This document shows positions 38,045-47,259 of a stretch of 64,000 nt of DNA, piece after piece. The stretch's first letter is position 1, and each line of letters begins with the position of its first letter. A program made the translations under genes and the position numbers. The notes beneath the pieces are model-generated. The model searched no databases. It saw only the letters and a program-made list of their open reading frames with translations, and had not been told where the DNA came from. Source of the stretch: RYN-230 sp963841695 (GTDB taxonomy: Bacteria; Actinomycetota; Actinomycetes; Streptosporangiales; Streptosporangiaceae); assembly GCA_963841695.1 (NCBI GenBank), contig CAWJDQ010000013.1, forward strand, positions 186,001 through 250,000, written 5' to 3'.

Positions 38045-38404
38045 ATGATGTTCGAGGCGGCGGATATCCGGGAATGGCGCGGCCACGATGTGGTCAACGA
38101 CAGCGGCCACAAGATCGGCACGCTCGAGTCCGTGTACGTGGACACCAGCACCGACCAGCCCGCGTTCGCCACGGTGACGGTCGGCCTGCCGACCCGGCAC
38201 CGGCTGGTGTTCGTCCCCCTCGACGCGGCCAGCGTGGGGCCGGGTTACCTCAAGGTCAACCACTCCCGCAGCCAGGTCCGGGGCTCGCCGTCCATCGACA
38301 CCGACGGGGTACTACCGTCCGAGGACGAGGAAGCCATCTTCAAGCACTACAACCTCGTCTACCAGCCCGGCGCCAACGGTGAGCGCCGTCTCGCCCGCCG
38401 TTGA
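38045..38404 (+). CDS. PRC-barrel domain protein
   Basis: 119 residues from tandem ATGs at 38045/38048 with GGGAGGA upstream. The N-terminal half is a PRC-barrel (DIREWRGHDVVNDSGHKIGT, VYVDTSTDQPAFATVTVGL, FVPLDAASVGPGYLKV). PRC-barrels occur in RimM and in photosynthetic and stress proteins; this one lacks partners that reveal a role. No signal peptide or membrane segment. Confidence 0.8.
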   Translation: MMFEAADIREWRGHDVVNDSGHKIGTLESVYVDTSTDQPAFATVTVGLPTRHRLVFVPLDAASVGPGYLKVNHSRSQVRGSPSIDTDGVLPSEDEEAIFKHYNLVYQPGANGERRLARR

Positions 38405-38502
38405 CGAGCTGGCACGTGACTAGCTCACACTTGTCTTAGCTCGGACATGGATTAGCTGGCACTGGATTAGCTGGCCCTGGCCAGCCGGATCGGAGTCCTC
38501 GG

Positions 38503-38670
38503 ATGGTGCTGTTCTTGCTGCTGGTCATCGCGGCCATCGCGCTGGGGATCGTCGGCGCGGTCGTGAAAGGCCTGTTCTACCTGCTGATCATCGGGATCGT
38601 CGTGGTCCTCGTGGACCTCGTCCTGCTCGGGGTGCGGATGAGCCGCAACCGCCGCCGCCCCGGCCGGTAA
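38503..38670 (+). CDS. small hydrophobic membrane protein
   Basis: A 55-residue reading frame (ATG 38503, TAA 38668) that is almost entirely hydrophobic in two segments (about 1-20 and 24-43) followed by a basic end, MSRNRRRPGR. Two membrane helices with the positive tail in the cytoplasm are predicted. It lies 98 bp after the PRC-barrel gene, in the same direction. Unknown function; the composition and clean ends make coding likely. Confidence 0.7.
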   Translation: MVLFLLLVIAAIALGIVGAVVKGLFYLLIIGIVVVLVDLVLLGVRMSRNRRRPGR

Positions 38671-38697
38671 GCCCGCGCCCGGGGCCCGGCACCTGGG

Positions 38698-39348
38698 TCA
38701 GCGGATCTGCGCGGCCAGTTCCGCGGTCCGCGGGCCCACCCCCAGGCTGATCGCACGCTGCAGATCGGCCGGGGTATCCACGTCGAGGCGGAGGCTGGGC
38801 ACGTCGGCCAGCACGATCTCGGTGGCGCCGCCCTCCCGGTAGCGCGCCGCCGAGCCGGGGCCGTAGCGCGGCCGGAACGCCGCCCCGGGCCGGGCCGCGT
38901 ACAGCGTGGTGCCGGTGCCCTGGGTGTCGGCCACGAACGCCTCCGGCCACTGCGCCGCCGCCTGGAGTCCCCGGCCGAGTTCGGCGGGCCGCAGCGCGGG
39001 CAGGTCCGCGGCCAGCGCCGCGGTACCGCAGTCCGGCCGGGCCGCGGCCGCCACGGCGGCGCCGTGCGCGAGGGCGGGGTTGAGCCCGGCGTCCGGCTCG
39101 TCAGCGACCACCCAGGCGCCCAGCGCGCCCAGCGCCCTGGCCGCCGCCAGGTCGTCGGTCACCACGACGACGGCCGCCACCGCGGGGCAGGACACGGCCG
39201 CGCGGACCGTGTCCGCCGCCATGGCCAGGGCGAGCTCCGGCCGGGTGGGCCCGGCCAGGCCGGCCAGGCGCGATTTGGCGCGGGCAAGTACCTTGACGGG
39301 GATCACCACCGACCAGGTGAGCGGCATCTCGGTCACACCGGCGACCAT
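38698..39348 (-). CDS. cofC: 2-phospho-L-lactate/phosphoenolpyruvate guanylyltransferase
   Basis: Cofactor F420 biosynthesis: joins GTP to 2-phospholactate or, in actinobacteria, phosphoenolpyruvate (FbiD). The nucleotidyltransferase fold shows VVIPVKVLARAKSRLAGLAG, VVVVTDDLAAARAL, and LAADLPALRPAELG. ATG 39348 or 39327 may be the start; the open frame upstream of these is unrelated to the family. About 216 residues, normal. It is divergent from plsC. Confidence 0.92.
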   Translation of the reverse strand: MVAGVTEMPLTWSVVIPVKVLARAKSRLAGLAGPTRPELALAMAADTVRAAVSCPAVAAVVVVTDDLAAARALGALGAWVVADEPDAGLNPALAHGAAVAAAARPDCGTAALAADLPALRPAELGRGLQAAAQWPEAFVADTQGTGTTLYAARPGAAFRPRYGPGSAARYREGGATEIVLADVPSLRLDVDTPADLQRAISLGVGPRTAELAAQIR

Positions 39349-39515
39349 ACTGTGCTCAGCCCGGCCCGCGTGATCGGCCTCGACCGGGTTCGCCCGGCTG
39401 AGTTCGCCTCGACAGGGCACCGGGCGGGACGGGAGACTTGACTGCGATGACGAGCAGCCTGACGAGAGCGGGAGATCCCCGATGAGCGGGCACGACCGGT
39501 GAGCGGGTGGCAGCG

Positions 39516-40336
39516 ATGAGCGGGCGGCAGGCCGGCGGTACTCCCAGGCGTGGCGGAACGGCACCAAGGTGGTGCTGCCCCCGCTGATCAAGTCGGTGAT
39601 GAAACGGGACTGGCAGGGCTACCAGCATTTCCCGCGCGAGGGCGGCATGCTGGTGGCGGCCAACCACCTGTCGTACGCGGACTGGCCGGCGATGTCGCTG
39701 TTCGTGCACGAGGCCGGGCGCTACCCGGCCTTCATGATCAAGTCGTCGGCGTTCGACGTGAAGCTGATCGGGCCCTTCCTGCGGGTCCTCGGCCAGCTGC
39801 CGGTGCGCCGGGGAGAAGCCGACGCGGCGAACGTGCTGAAGGTCGCCGAGCAGGCCCTGGCCGACGGCGAGTGCGTGATCATCTACCCGGAGGGCACCGC
39901 CACCCGCGACCCGGACCGGTGGCCGATGGTGGCCAAGACCGGGGTGGCCCGGCTGGCCCTGGCCACGGGTGTCCCGGTGATCCCGGTAGCCCAGTGGGGG
40001 GCGCAGGACATCCTCCCGTACGGCGAGGTCAAGCCGCATGCCGTGCCGCGCAAGCTGGTCCGGATGCTGGCCGGGCCGCCCGTGGACCTGAGTGAGTACC
40101 AGGGCAAGCCGCTGACCCGGGACGTCCTGCGCGGGGCCACGAACGCCATCATGGGCGACATCGCGGGCCTGCTGGCCGAGCTGCGCGGCGGCCAGCCGCC
40201 GGCCACTCCCTACCACCCGGCCGTGGCCCGCCGCGCGGCCCGCCAGGCGGCCCAGGAACAGGGCCCGCCCGCCGGGCAGGATCCCGGCCCGCAGCCAGCC
40301 CCCGGCGATGACCCCCGCGAGGCGTCGCCGACGTGA
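39516..40336 (+). CDS. plsC: 1-acyl-sn-glycerol-3-phosphate acyltransferase, frameshift near the start
   Basis: Phospholipid synthesis enzyme of the PlsC family. The acyltransferase motifs are present: AANHLSYADWPA (in place of HxxxxD), IIYPEGTATRDPD and VIPVAQWGAQ. In frame, the first standard codon is GTG 39569, but the conserved residues before it (RYSQAWRNGTK) belong to the protein. The ATG at 39516 (MSGRQAG) joins them if one C is restored near 39536. The C-terminal 35 residues are Gln/Pro-rich. It overlaps gpsA by GTGA, so a phospholipid operon is likely. Confidence 0.92.
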
Positions 40337-41337
40337 CGGCCGCGGTCATGGGCGCCGGCATGTGGGGCACCACGTTCGCCCAGGTGCTCTGCGACGCGGG
40401 TACCCCGGTGAGGCTGTGGGGCCGCCGGCCGGACCTGGTCGCGACGATCAACTCGCGGCACGAGAACCCGGACTACCTCCCGGGTATCGCGCTGCCGGCC
40501 GAGCTGACCGCCAGCGACGAGGCGGCCTGGGTGCTGGACGGGGCGGAACTGGTCGTGCTGGCCGTGCCCGCGCAGACGCTGCGGCACCATCTCGGGGTCT
40601 GGCGGGAGCTACTGCCCCCCGGCGTGGCCTTCGTCAGCCTGATGAAGGGGATCGAGCTCGGCACCCGCCAGCGGATGAGCCAGGTGATCGGGGACGTCAC
40701 CGGGGCTGGCCCGGACCGGATCGCGGTAATCTCCGGGCCGAACCTGGCCCGGGAGATCGCCGAGCGCCAGCACTCCGCCACCGTCGTCGCCTGCGCCGAC
40801 GACACGCTGGCCAAGCAGCTCCAGCAGGACTGCCATACGCCGTACTTCCGGCCCTACACCAACCCGGACGTGATCGGCTGCGAGCTGGGCGGCGCGGTCA
40901 AGAACGTGATCGCGCTCGGGGTCGGGATCGCGGTCGGCATGGGCTGCGGCGACAACACCCGGGCCACCCTCATCACCCGCGGGCTGGCCGAGATCACCCG
41001 GCTCGGCGCGGCGCTGGGCGCGGACCAGCACACGTTCGCCGGCCTGGCCGGGCTCGGTGACCTGGTCGCCACCTGCAGTTCCCCGCTGTCACGGAACCGG
41101 ACGTTCGGCGAGATGCTGGGCCGGGGCATGGCGGTGGCCGATGTGGCCGCGGTCACCACCCAGGTCGCCGAGGGCGCCAAGTCGGCCGGGCCCATCCTCG
41201 AGCTGGCCCGGATCCACGCCGTGGAGATGCCCATCACCGAGGTGGTGGTGGGAGTGATGCACGGCCGGGTCAGCCTGAGCCAGGCCGCGATGCTGCTTAC
41301 CTCCCGCTCGGCGAAACCAGAGCGTTATGGCGTCTGA
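40333..41337 (+). CDS. gpsA: NAD(P)H-dependent glycerol-3-phosphate dehydrogenase
   Basis: Makes sn-glycerol-3-phosphate for phospholipids. Rossmann motif VMGAGMWGTTFAQVLCDAG at the start, then GAVKNVIALGVGIAVGMGCG and LAGLGDLVATCSSPLSRNR. 334 residues, standard length. GTG start overlapping the plsC stop. Confidence 0.97.
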   Translation: MTAAVMGAGMWGTTFAQVLCDAGTPVRLWGRRPDLVATINSRHENPDYLPGIALPAELTASDEAAWVLDGAELVVLAVPAQTLRHHLGVWRELLPPGVAFVSLMKGIELGTRQRMSQVIGDVTGAGPDRIAVISGPNLAREIAERQHSATVVACADDTLAKQLQQDCHTPYFRPYTNPDVIGCELGGAVKNVIALGVGIAVGMGCGDNTRATLITRGLAEITRLGAALGADQHTFAGLAGLGDLVATCSSPLSRNRTFGEMLGRGMAVADVAAVTTQVAEGAKSAGPILELARIHAVEMPITEVVVGVMHGRVSLSQAAMLLTSRSAKPERYGV

Positions 41338-42625
41338 TCACCCGCAGCCTGGCGGGCCACAGCCCACCGGCCCGCCGGACGGGAACCGGCCGCGCGGCGA
41401 GAACACCCGGGCGGTGCACCTGCCGCCCGCGCCGGTCCCGGCGCAGCAGCCGCTGGGCACGCCTGTCTACCGCACCGCGGCCTTCGCCTTCTCCTCCAGC
41501 GCTGAGTACGCGGCGCTGCTGAACGGGGAGACCGCGGGCTACAGCTACAGCCGGATCGACAACCCCACGGCGGACGCATTCGCCATCGCGGTCGCGGCGC
41601 TAGAGGGTCAGGGCCTGGCCGGGCCGACCGCCGCCCAGGCCTTCGCCTCCGGGATGGCCGCGATCAGCGCGGTGTTCTGGACCTTCACCGGGGCGGGTGC
41701 GCACGTGGTCGCGCCGGCCGCGGTGTACGGGGGCACCTACGGGTTCCTGCGTCACGTGGCGGCCCGGTTCGGGGTGCAGGCCGACTTCGTGGACCTGACC
41801 GATCTGGATCAGGTGCGGGCGGCGCTGCGGCCGGAGACCAGCATCGTGTACGCGGAGACGCTGGCCAACCCGACCACGGCCGTGGCCGACCTGCCCGCCC
41901 TGGCCGAGATCGCGCACGGCCACGGGGCGCGGCTGGTGGTGGACTCCACGCTGGCCCCCCCGGTGGTCTGCCGGCCGCTCGAACATGGCGCGGACCTGGT
42001 GCTGCACTCGGCGACCAAGTACCTGGGCGGCCACTCGGACGCGACCGGCGGGGTGGTGGCCGGCGCGCCGGGGCTGATCACCCCGCTCCGCGCGGTCCGC
42101 ATCGACACCGGCGGCTTCCTCGCGCCCGACGAGGCGTTCCTGCTCCGCCGCGGGCTGGAGACGCTGCCGCTTCGGGTGCGCCGCCAGTGCTCCACCGCGA
42201 TGCTGTTCGCCGCCGCGGTGGCCCGGCATCCGGCGGTCCGCAGCGTGGACTACCCCGGGCTGCCCGGGCATCCGGGACACCAGACCGCGATCCGGCTGTT
42301 CGACGCGGGGCCGGAGGGCACCCGGTTCGGCGCCATCGTCACGGTGACCCCGCATGGCGGCCGGCAGGCCGGGTACGAACTCGCGGACCGGCTGCGTGTC
42401 GCCCAGGTGGCCACCTCGCTGGGGGGCACGCACACCAAGGTCAGCCACGTGGCGTCCACGACGCACCGGCAGTTCGACGACGCCGCCCTCACCGCCGCCG
42501 GGATGGATCCGGGGGCCGTCCGGTTCTCGGTCGGCCTGGAGGACAGCGAGGACCTGATCGCGGACGTGCACCAGGCCCTGGACGCGCTGGGCCAGCTGAG
42601 CAGGACCAGAGAGGAGCGGGCGTGA
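41327..42625 (+). CDS. Cys/Met metabolism PLP-dependent enzyme (cystathionine gamma-synthase / O-acetylhomoserine sulfhydrylase family)
   Basis: 432 residues. The PLP lysine lies in LHSATKYLGGHSDATGG; other family marks are YSYSRIDNPTADAF, AFASGMAAISAVF, YAETLANPTTAVADL and a C-terminal VRFSVGLEDSEDLIADV. Members make cystathionine or homocysteine or cleave methionine; the sequence seen here does not fix which. It overlaps gpsA by 11 bp and ddl by GTGA, an unusual partner for both. Confidence 0.93.
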   Translation: MASDHPQPGGPQPTGPPDGNRPRGENTRAVHLPPAPVPAQQPLGTPVYRTAAFAFSSSAEYAALLNGETAGYSYSRIDNPTADAFAIAVAALEGQGLAGPTAAQAFASGMAAISAVFWTFTGAGAHVVAPAAVYGGTYGFLRHVAARFGVQADFVDLTDLDQVRAALRPETSIVYAETLANPTTAVADLPALAEIAHGHGARLVVDSTLAPPVVCRPLEHGADLVLHSATKYLGGHSDATGGVVAGAPGLITPLRAVRIDTGGFLAPDEAFLLRRGLETLPLRVRRQCSTAMLFAAAVARHPAVRSVDYPGLPGHPGHQTAIRLFDAGPEGTRFGAIVTVTPHGGRQAGYELADRLRVAQVATSLGGTHTKVSHVASTTHRQFDDAALTAAGMDPGAVRFSVGLEDSEDLIADVHQALDALGQLSRTREERA

Positions 42626-43818
42626 ACTCAGAACGCAAGACGCGGGTCGCGGTGGTGTTCGGCGGGCGGGGCCCCGAGCACGCGATCTCGTGCGCGAGCG
42701 GCGGGACGGTGCTGGCCTGCATCGACCGGGACCGCTACGACGTCATCCCGATCGGCATCCTGCCCGACGGCCGGTGGGTGCTGACCGCGGACGAGCCCGA
42801 GCGGCTGGCCATAACCGGCGGGCAGCTGCCGTCGGTCGAGGCGGTCGCCGAGCCAGGCGGCCAGGTGCTGCCGTGGACCGCCGCCGGCCCCGCCGGTGCT
42901 CAGCCCGGCGCGCTGGCCACCGCCAAGCCCCAGGCCATCCCCGCCGAGCTGGGGGAGGTGGACGTGGTCCTGCCCGTGCTGCACGGCCCCTTCGGCGAGG
43001 ACGGCACCATGCAGGGCCTGCTGGAGATGGCGGGCGTCCGCTACGTCGGCGCCGGCGTGCTGGCCAGCGCGGTCAGCATGGACAAGGAGTACATGAAGCT
43101 GATCTTCCGGGCGAAAGGGCTGCCGGTCGGCCCGTTCGTCGTGGTCCGCGACCGGGACTGGCCCGGGGCGGACAGCAGCCAGGCTGCGGCGGCCGTCCCC
43201 TCGGCGGACCCGCTGGCCGCCGAGGCCGAGCGCAAGCGGGTGCTGGACGCGATCGGCGAGCTGGGCTGGCCGGTGTTCGTCAAGCCCGCCCGCGGCGGCT
43301 CCAGCATCGGCACGTCCCGGGCGGACGACCTGCCCGGGCTCTACCAGGCGATCGAGACCGCGCGCCGGTACGACCGCAAGATCCTGGTGGAGATGGCCAT
43401 CACCGGGCGGGAGATCGAGTGCGCCGTGCTGGAGGGGCTGGACGGCGCACCGCCGGACACCAGCATGCCCGGGCAGCTGATGGTGGACGGCGGCGAGGAG
43501 TTCTTCGACTTCGAGGCCAAGTACCTGGACGACGCGAACGGGATGGCGATCCCGGCCCCGATTCCCGCCGACCACCTGGCGGAGGTGCGGCGGCTGGCGG
43601 CCGCCGCGTTCGAGGCGGTGTCCGGCGAGGGCCTGGCCCGGGTCGACTTCTTCTACACGCCGGACGGCGAGATCGTGCTCAACGAGATCAACACGATGCC
43701 CGGGATGACCGCCGCCTCGTACTTTCCCAAGATGTGGGCGGCCAGCGGGTTGTCGCTGACGGACCTCATCGACCGCCTGATCACCACGGCCCTGCGCAAG
43801 CCGCCCGGCCTCCGGTAG
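42622..43818 (+). CDS. ddl: D-alanine-D-alanine ligase
   Basis: Makes the D-Ala-D-Ala end of the peptidoglycan stem. From a GTG with GAGGAG upstream, about 398 residues: VVFGGRGPEHAISCASG, VLHGPFGEDGTMQGLLE, ATP-grasp KPARGGSSIGTSR, and EINTMPGMT. The omega-loop segment EAKYLDD keeps the Tyr found in D-Ala-D-Ala (not D-Ala-D-lactate) ligases, so ordinary vancomycin-sensitive specificity is expected. It ends before a strong terminator. Confidence 0.97.
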   Translation: MNSERKTRVAVVFGGRGPEHAISCASGGTVLACIDRDRYDVIPIGILPDGRWVLTADEPERLAITGGQLPSVEAVAEPGGQVLPWTAAGPAGAQPGALATAKPQAIPAELGEVDVVLPVLHGPFGEDGTMQGLLEMAGVRYVGAGVLASAVSMDKEYMKLIFRAKGLPVGPFVVVRDRDWPGADSSQAAAAVPSADPLAAEAERKRVLDAIGELGWPVFVKPARGGSSIGTSRADDLPGLYQAIETARRYDRKILVEMAITGREIECAVLEGLDGAPPDTSMPGQLMVDGGEEFFDFEAKYLDDANGMAIPAPIPADHLAEVRRLAAAAFEAVSGEGLARVDFFYTPDGEIVLNEINTMPGMTAASYFPKMWAASGLSLTDLIDRLITTALRKPPGLR

Positions 43819-43838
43819 CGGACGCGGGCGGGCGCACG

Positions 43839-43873
43839 CGAAGGGGGCCCGCCGGTCCGGCGGGCCCCCTTCG
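43839..43873. terminator. strong bidirectional terminator hairpin
   Basis: 17-base arms (43839-43855 and 43857-43873, beginning CGAAGGGGGCCC) pair perfectly. It separates the convergent ddl and hup genes. Confidence 0.85.
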
Positions 43874-43883
43874 GGACTGGTGG

Positions 43884-44186
43884 TTAGCGCTTCTTCGCGG
43901 CCGTTGCCTTCTTCTCGCCGTTCACGACCGCCTTGAAGTCCGCCCCCGCGCGGAACTTGGGCACGGACGACTTGGCTACCTTGATGGTGGCGCCAGTGGC
44001 GGGGTTACGGGCGGTGCGAGCCGGGCGGACAGCCTTTTCGAAGACACCGAATCCGGTGATTGCGACCTTGTCGCCCTTGGCCACGGTGCTCTGAATGGTG
44101 TCCAGCACCGCGTTCACCGCCTCGGTCGCGGTCTTCTTGTCCCCCAGCCGGCCGGAGATCGCATCAATCAGGTCACGCTTGTTCAT
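43884..44186 (-). CDS. hup: HU family DNA-binding protein
   Basis: Nucleoid-associated protein. 100 residues: MNKRDLIDAISGRLGDKKTA, GFGVFEKAVRPARTARNPAT (the DNA-binding arm), KFRAGADFKAVVN, ending in a short Lys/Ala tail. This is the short HU type without the long Lys-rich tail of Streptomyces HupS. It stands alone downstream of leuD. Confidence 0.97.
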   Translation of the reverse strand: MNKRDLIDAISGRLGDKKTATEAVNAVLDTIQSTVAKGDKVAITGFGVFEKAVRPARTARNPATGATIKVAKSSVPKFRAGADFKAVVNGEKKATAAKKR

Positions 44187-44355
44187 GAATCACTCCTGCG
44201 GTTCCCCCACGGGAGGTCGCGCGGACAGGGAGCCGTAACCGCGACCTCTGACCTGCTTGAAATTAGGCGATCCAGCGCCGGCGCACAATCACCCCAGCGT
44301 AAAATCCCGGCGTGTCGGCCTCCGGACGCCCGAATTTCCTGCCCTGCGGGGGCTT

Positions 44356-44970
44356 TCAGGCCACCGCGTCGGCCGTGGGCAGCCACTGCGGCCGGTGCTC
44401 CTCGAAACTGGTGATCTCATCTGCATAACGCAGAGTAAGTGAGATGTCGTCCAGTCCTTCCATCAGACGCCACCGGGTGTAATCGTCGATATCGAATGGC
44501 GCACTAAGTTCCACGGGGCCGCCCGGGGCGGCCACGCGCACTTCACGGGCGGCCAGATCCACGGTTACCTCGGTGCCCGGGGTGACCTCAAGAGCGTCTT
44601 GCAATGACTCCGCGAATTCCGCGGAAACCCGGACCGGGAGCAGACCGGCCTTTGTCGCGTTATTGCGGAAAATGTCGCCGAAGCGGGCGGAGATGACGGC
44701 CCGGAAGCCGTAATCACTGAGCGCCCAGACCGCGTGCTCGCGGGACGACCCGATCCCGAAATCGGGTCCGGCCACGAGGATCGTCGCGCCGTCCGCGACG
44801 GGCTGGTTGAGGATGAATCCGGGATCTGCCCGCCAGGCCGCGAACAGGCCGTCGGCGAACCCGATACGGCTCACCCGCTTGAGGTACTCGGCCGGGATGA
44901 TCTGGTCGGTGTCCACATTGCTCCGGCGCAGCGGGATCGCCCGGCCGGTGTGCGTGCTGAAAGGCTCCAT
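44356..44970 (-). CDS. leuD: 3-isopropylmalate dehydratase small subunit
   Basis: With LeuC isomerises 2- to 3-isopropylmalate in leucine synthesis. 204 residues: MEPFSTHTGRAIPLRRSNVD, TDQIIPAEYLKRV, FGIGSSREHAVWAL. It lies 19 bp downstream of leuC. Confidence 0.97.
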   Translation of the reverse strand: MEPFSTHTGRAIPLRRSNVDTDQIIPAEYLKRVSRIGFADGLFAAWRADPGFILNQPVADGATILVAGPDFGIGSSREHAVWALSDYGFRAVISARFGDIFRNNATKAGLLPVRVSAEFAESLQDALEVTPGTEVTVDLAAREVRVAAPGGPVELSAPFDIDDYTRWRLMEGLDDISLTLRYADEITSFEEHRPQWLPTADAVA

Positions 44971-44989
44971 GGTCGGTGCTGTCTCCCGG

Positions 44990-46414
44990 TTAGAGGTCGG
45001 CGGGGGCGGTGAGGCGGCCGGTGACGGCGGTGGCCGCAGCCACCTGCGGGGACACCAGATGGGTGCGCGAGCCCTTGCCCTGTCGGCCTTCGAAGTTGCG
45101 GTTGGAGGTGGAGGCGCTGCGCTCGCCGGGCGCCATCGTGTCCGGGTTCATGCCTAGGCACATGGAGCAGCCCGCGGAGCGCCACTGCGCCCCCGCGGCG
45201 GTGAAGACCTCGTCCAGGCCCTCCCGCTCGGCGGCCACCTTGACGTCCATCGAGCCGGGCACGACCAGCATCCGCACCCCGTCAGCGACCTTCTTGCCGC
45301 GCAGCACGTCGGCCGCGGCCCGCAGGTCCTCGAGCCGGCCGTTGGTGCACGAGCCGACGAACACCGTGTTCACGGCGATGTCGGTGAGTGGCGTGCCCGG
45401 GGTCAGCCCCATGTAGGTCAGCGCGCGCAGCGCCGAGGCCCGGGCACCGGCGTCCATCGCGTCCGGGTCGGGCACGGCGGAGGTGAGCGGGGCGGCCTGG
45501 CCCGGGTTGGTGCCCCAGGTCACGAACGGGGTCAGCGCGGCCGCGTCGAGCGTGACCTCCTGGTCGAACGTGGCGTCGGCGTCGGTCGGCAGCGACCGCC
45601 AGTAGTCCAGGGCCGCCTCCCAGCCGGCGCCGCGGGGCGCGTGTTCCCGGCCGTCCAGGTAGCTGAACGTGGTGTCGTCCGGCGCGATCAGCCCGGCCCG
45701 GGCGCCCGCCTCGATCGACATGTTGCAGACGGTCAGCCGTCCGGCCATGGTCAGGTTCCGCACCGCCTCGCCGCGGTACTCGATGACGTGGCCGACCCCG
45801 CCCCCGGTGCCGATCTTCGCGATCACCGCCAGGATCAGGTCCTTGGCCGTCACCCCGTAGGGCAGGTCGCCGGTCACGTTGACCGCCATCTGCGCGGGCG
45901 GCTGCTGCGGCAGGGTCTGGGTGGCGAGCACGTGCTCGACCTCGCTGGTGCCGATGCCGAACGCGAGCGCGCCCAGAGCGCCGTGCGTGCTGGTGTGCGA
46001 GTCACCGCAGACGATCGTCATGCCGGGCTGGGTCAGTCCCTGCTGGGGGCTGATCACGTGCACGATGCCCTGGCCCGCGTCACCCATCGGGAACAGCCGG
46101 ATGCCGAACTCGGCGCAGTTCTTGCGCAGCGTCTCGACCTGGACCCGGGAGATCGGGTCGGTGACCGGGCTGCCCGGGCCGACCAGGGGCAGCCCCGGGC
46201 CGGATACGCCCAGCGTCGGGACGTTGTGGTCCTCGGTGGCCACGGTCAGGTCGGGCCGGCGCACGCCGCGCCCGGCCAGCCGGAGGCCGTCGAACGCCTG
46301 CGGGCTGGTGACCTCGTGGATCAGGTGGAGATCGATGTACAGCAGGTCGGGCTCACCGTCGGCGCGGTGCACCACGTGCGAATCCCAGATCTTCTGCGCG
46401 AGCGTACGTCCCAT
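44990..46414 (-). CDS. leuC: 3-isopropylmalate dehydratase large subunit
   Basis: Aconitase-family [4Fe-4S] enzyme. 474 residues. Cluster Cys residues in VFVGSCTNGRLEDLRAA and SAGCSMCLGMNPD; VCGDSHTSTHGALGALAFGI is typical. ATG 46414. It is the first gene of leuCD, divergent from the IclR-type regulator with a 128-bp shared promoter region. Confidence 0.98.
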   Translation of the reverse strand: MGRTLAQKIWDSHVVHRADGEPDLLYIDLHLIHEVTSPQAFDGLRLAGRGVRRPDLTVATEDHNVPTLGVSGPGLPLVGPGSPVTDPISRVQVETLRKNCAEFGIRLFPMGDAGQGIVHVISPQQGLTQPGMTIVCGDSHTSTHGALGALAFGIGTSEVEHVLATQTLPQQPPAQMAVNVTGDLPYGVTAKDLILAVIAKIGTGGGVGHVIEYRGEAVRNLTMAGRLTVCNMSIEAGARAGLIAPDDTTFSYLDGREHAPRGAGWEAALDYWRSLPTDADATFDQEVTLDAAALTPFVTWGTNPGQAAPLTSAVPDPDAMDAGARASALRALTYMGLTPGTPLTDIAVNTVFVGSCTNGRLEDLRAAADVLRGKKVADGVRMLVVPGSMDVKVAAEREGLDEVFTAAGAQWRSAGCSMCLGMNPDTMAPGERSASTSNRNFEGRQGKGSRTHLVSPQVAAATAVTGRLTAPADL

Positions 46415-46511
46415 GCGTGAACCCCTTTCAGCGGGCGCCTCGTCGCGGTCCGTGCAGCGGGGGCCCCTGGTACTGCGAGTGTCACTCCGAGGGACCCGAT
46501 CTCCGATTTGC

Positions 46512-46528
46512 GTCTCGCATTCCGAGAC
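46512..46528. promoter_or_regulatory. inverted repeat between leuC and the ndgR-type gene, putative operator
   Basis: GTCTCG (46512-46517) and CGAGAC (46523-46528) form a perfect dyad with a 5-base spacer, 15 bases before the regulator's ATG and 98 bases before leuC. NdgR/AreB homologues are known to bind this intergenic region in Streptomyces. Confidence 0.6.
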
Positions 46529-46542
46529 GGCAATATCGGACC

Positions 46543-47259
46543 ATGGACAACTCTAGCGGAGTCGGCGTGCTGGACAAGACAGCGGCCGTACTCGGCGCCC
46601 TCGAATCAGGGCCGGCCTCGCTCGCCCAGCTGGTCCAGGTCACGGGCCTGGCCCGGCCGACCGCGCACCGGATCGCGGTGGCCCTGGAACGGCACCGGCT
46701 GCTGGCCCGGGACGCCCAGGGCCGGTTCATCCTGGGCCCGCGGATCGCGGAGCTGGCCACCGCCGCGGGCGAGGACCGGCTGCTCGCCGTGGCCCAGCCG
46801 GTCCTGGTCGCACTGCGCGACCTCACCGGGGAAAGCGCGCAGCTCTACCGGCGCCAGGCGGACACCCGGATCTGCGTGGCTGCCGCCGAGCGGGCCACCG
46901 GGCTGCGCGACACCGTGCCGGTCGGCACGGCGCTGCCCATGTCCGCCGGGTCCGCGGCCCAGGTGCTGCTGGCCTGGGAGGAGCCCGAGCGGCTGCACCG
47001 GGGGCTGCGGGGGGCCAGGTTCAGCGCGGCGTCCCTGGCCCAGGTGCGCCGGCGCGGCTGGGCGGCCAGCGTGGCCGAGCGCGAGGCCGGGGTCGCCTCG
47101 GTCTCCGCCCCGGTCCGGGGCCAGGGCGGCAAGGTCATCGCGGCGGTGTCGGTGTCCGGTCCCATCGAGCGGCTGGGCCGCTCCCCGGGCCGGCTCCACG
47201 CCAACGCCGTGGTCACCGCCGGCGACCGCGTCACCGCGGCCCTCCGCCGGGCCAGCTAA
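46543..47259 (+). CDS. ndgR: IclR-family regulator of leuCD (NdgR/AreB-like)
   Basis: 238 residues from the ATG at 46543. N-terminal IclR winged helix (TAAVLGALESGPASLAQLVQ, GLARPTAHRIAVALERH) and a C-terminal IclR effector domain (AAERATGLRDTVPVGTALPM, SVSAPVRGQGGKVIAAVSVS). Position divergent to leuCD matches NdgR, which in Streptomyces controls leucine, other amino-acid and phenotypic genes. Confidence 0.93.
   Translation: MDNSSGVGVLDKTAAVLGALESGPASLAQLVQVTGLARPTAHRIAVALERHRLLARDAQGRFILGPRIAELATAAGEDRLLAVAQPVLVALRDLTGESAQLYRRQADTRICVAAAERATGLRDTVPVGTALPMSAGSAAQVLLAWEEPERLHRGLRGARFSAASLAQVRRRGWAASVAEREAGVASVSAPVRGQGGKVIAAVSVSGPIERLGRSPGRLHANAVVTAGDRVTAALRRAS

Noticed and set aside
42187..42621. 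Upstream extension of ddl
   Set aside because: The open frame overlaps the PLP-enzyme gene in another frame and has no similarity; the GTG at 42622 has a ribosome binding site and gives the normal N-terminus.
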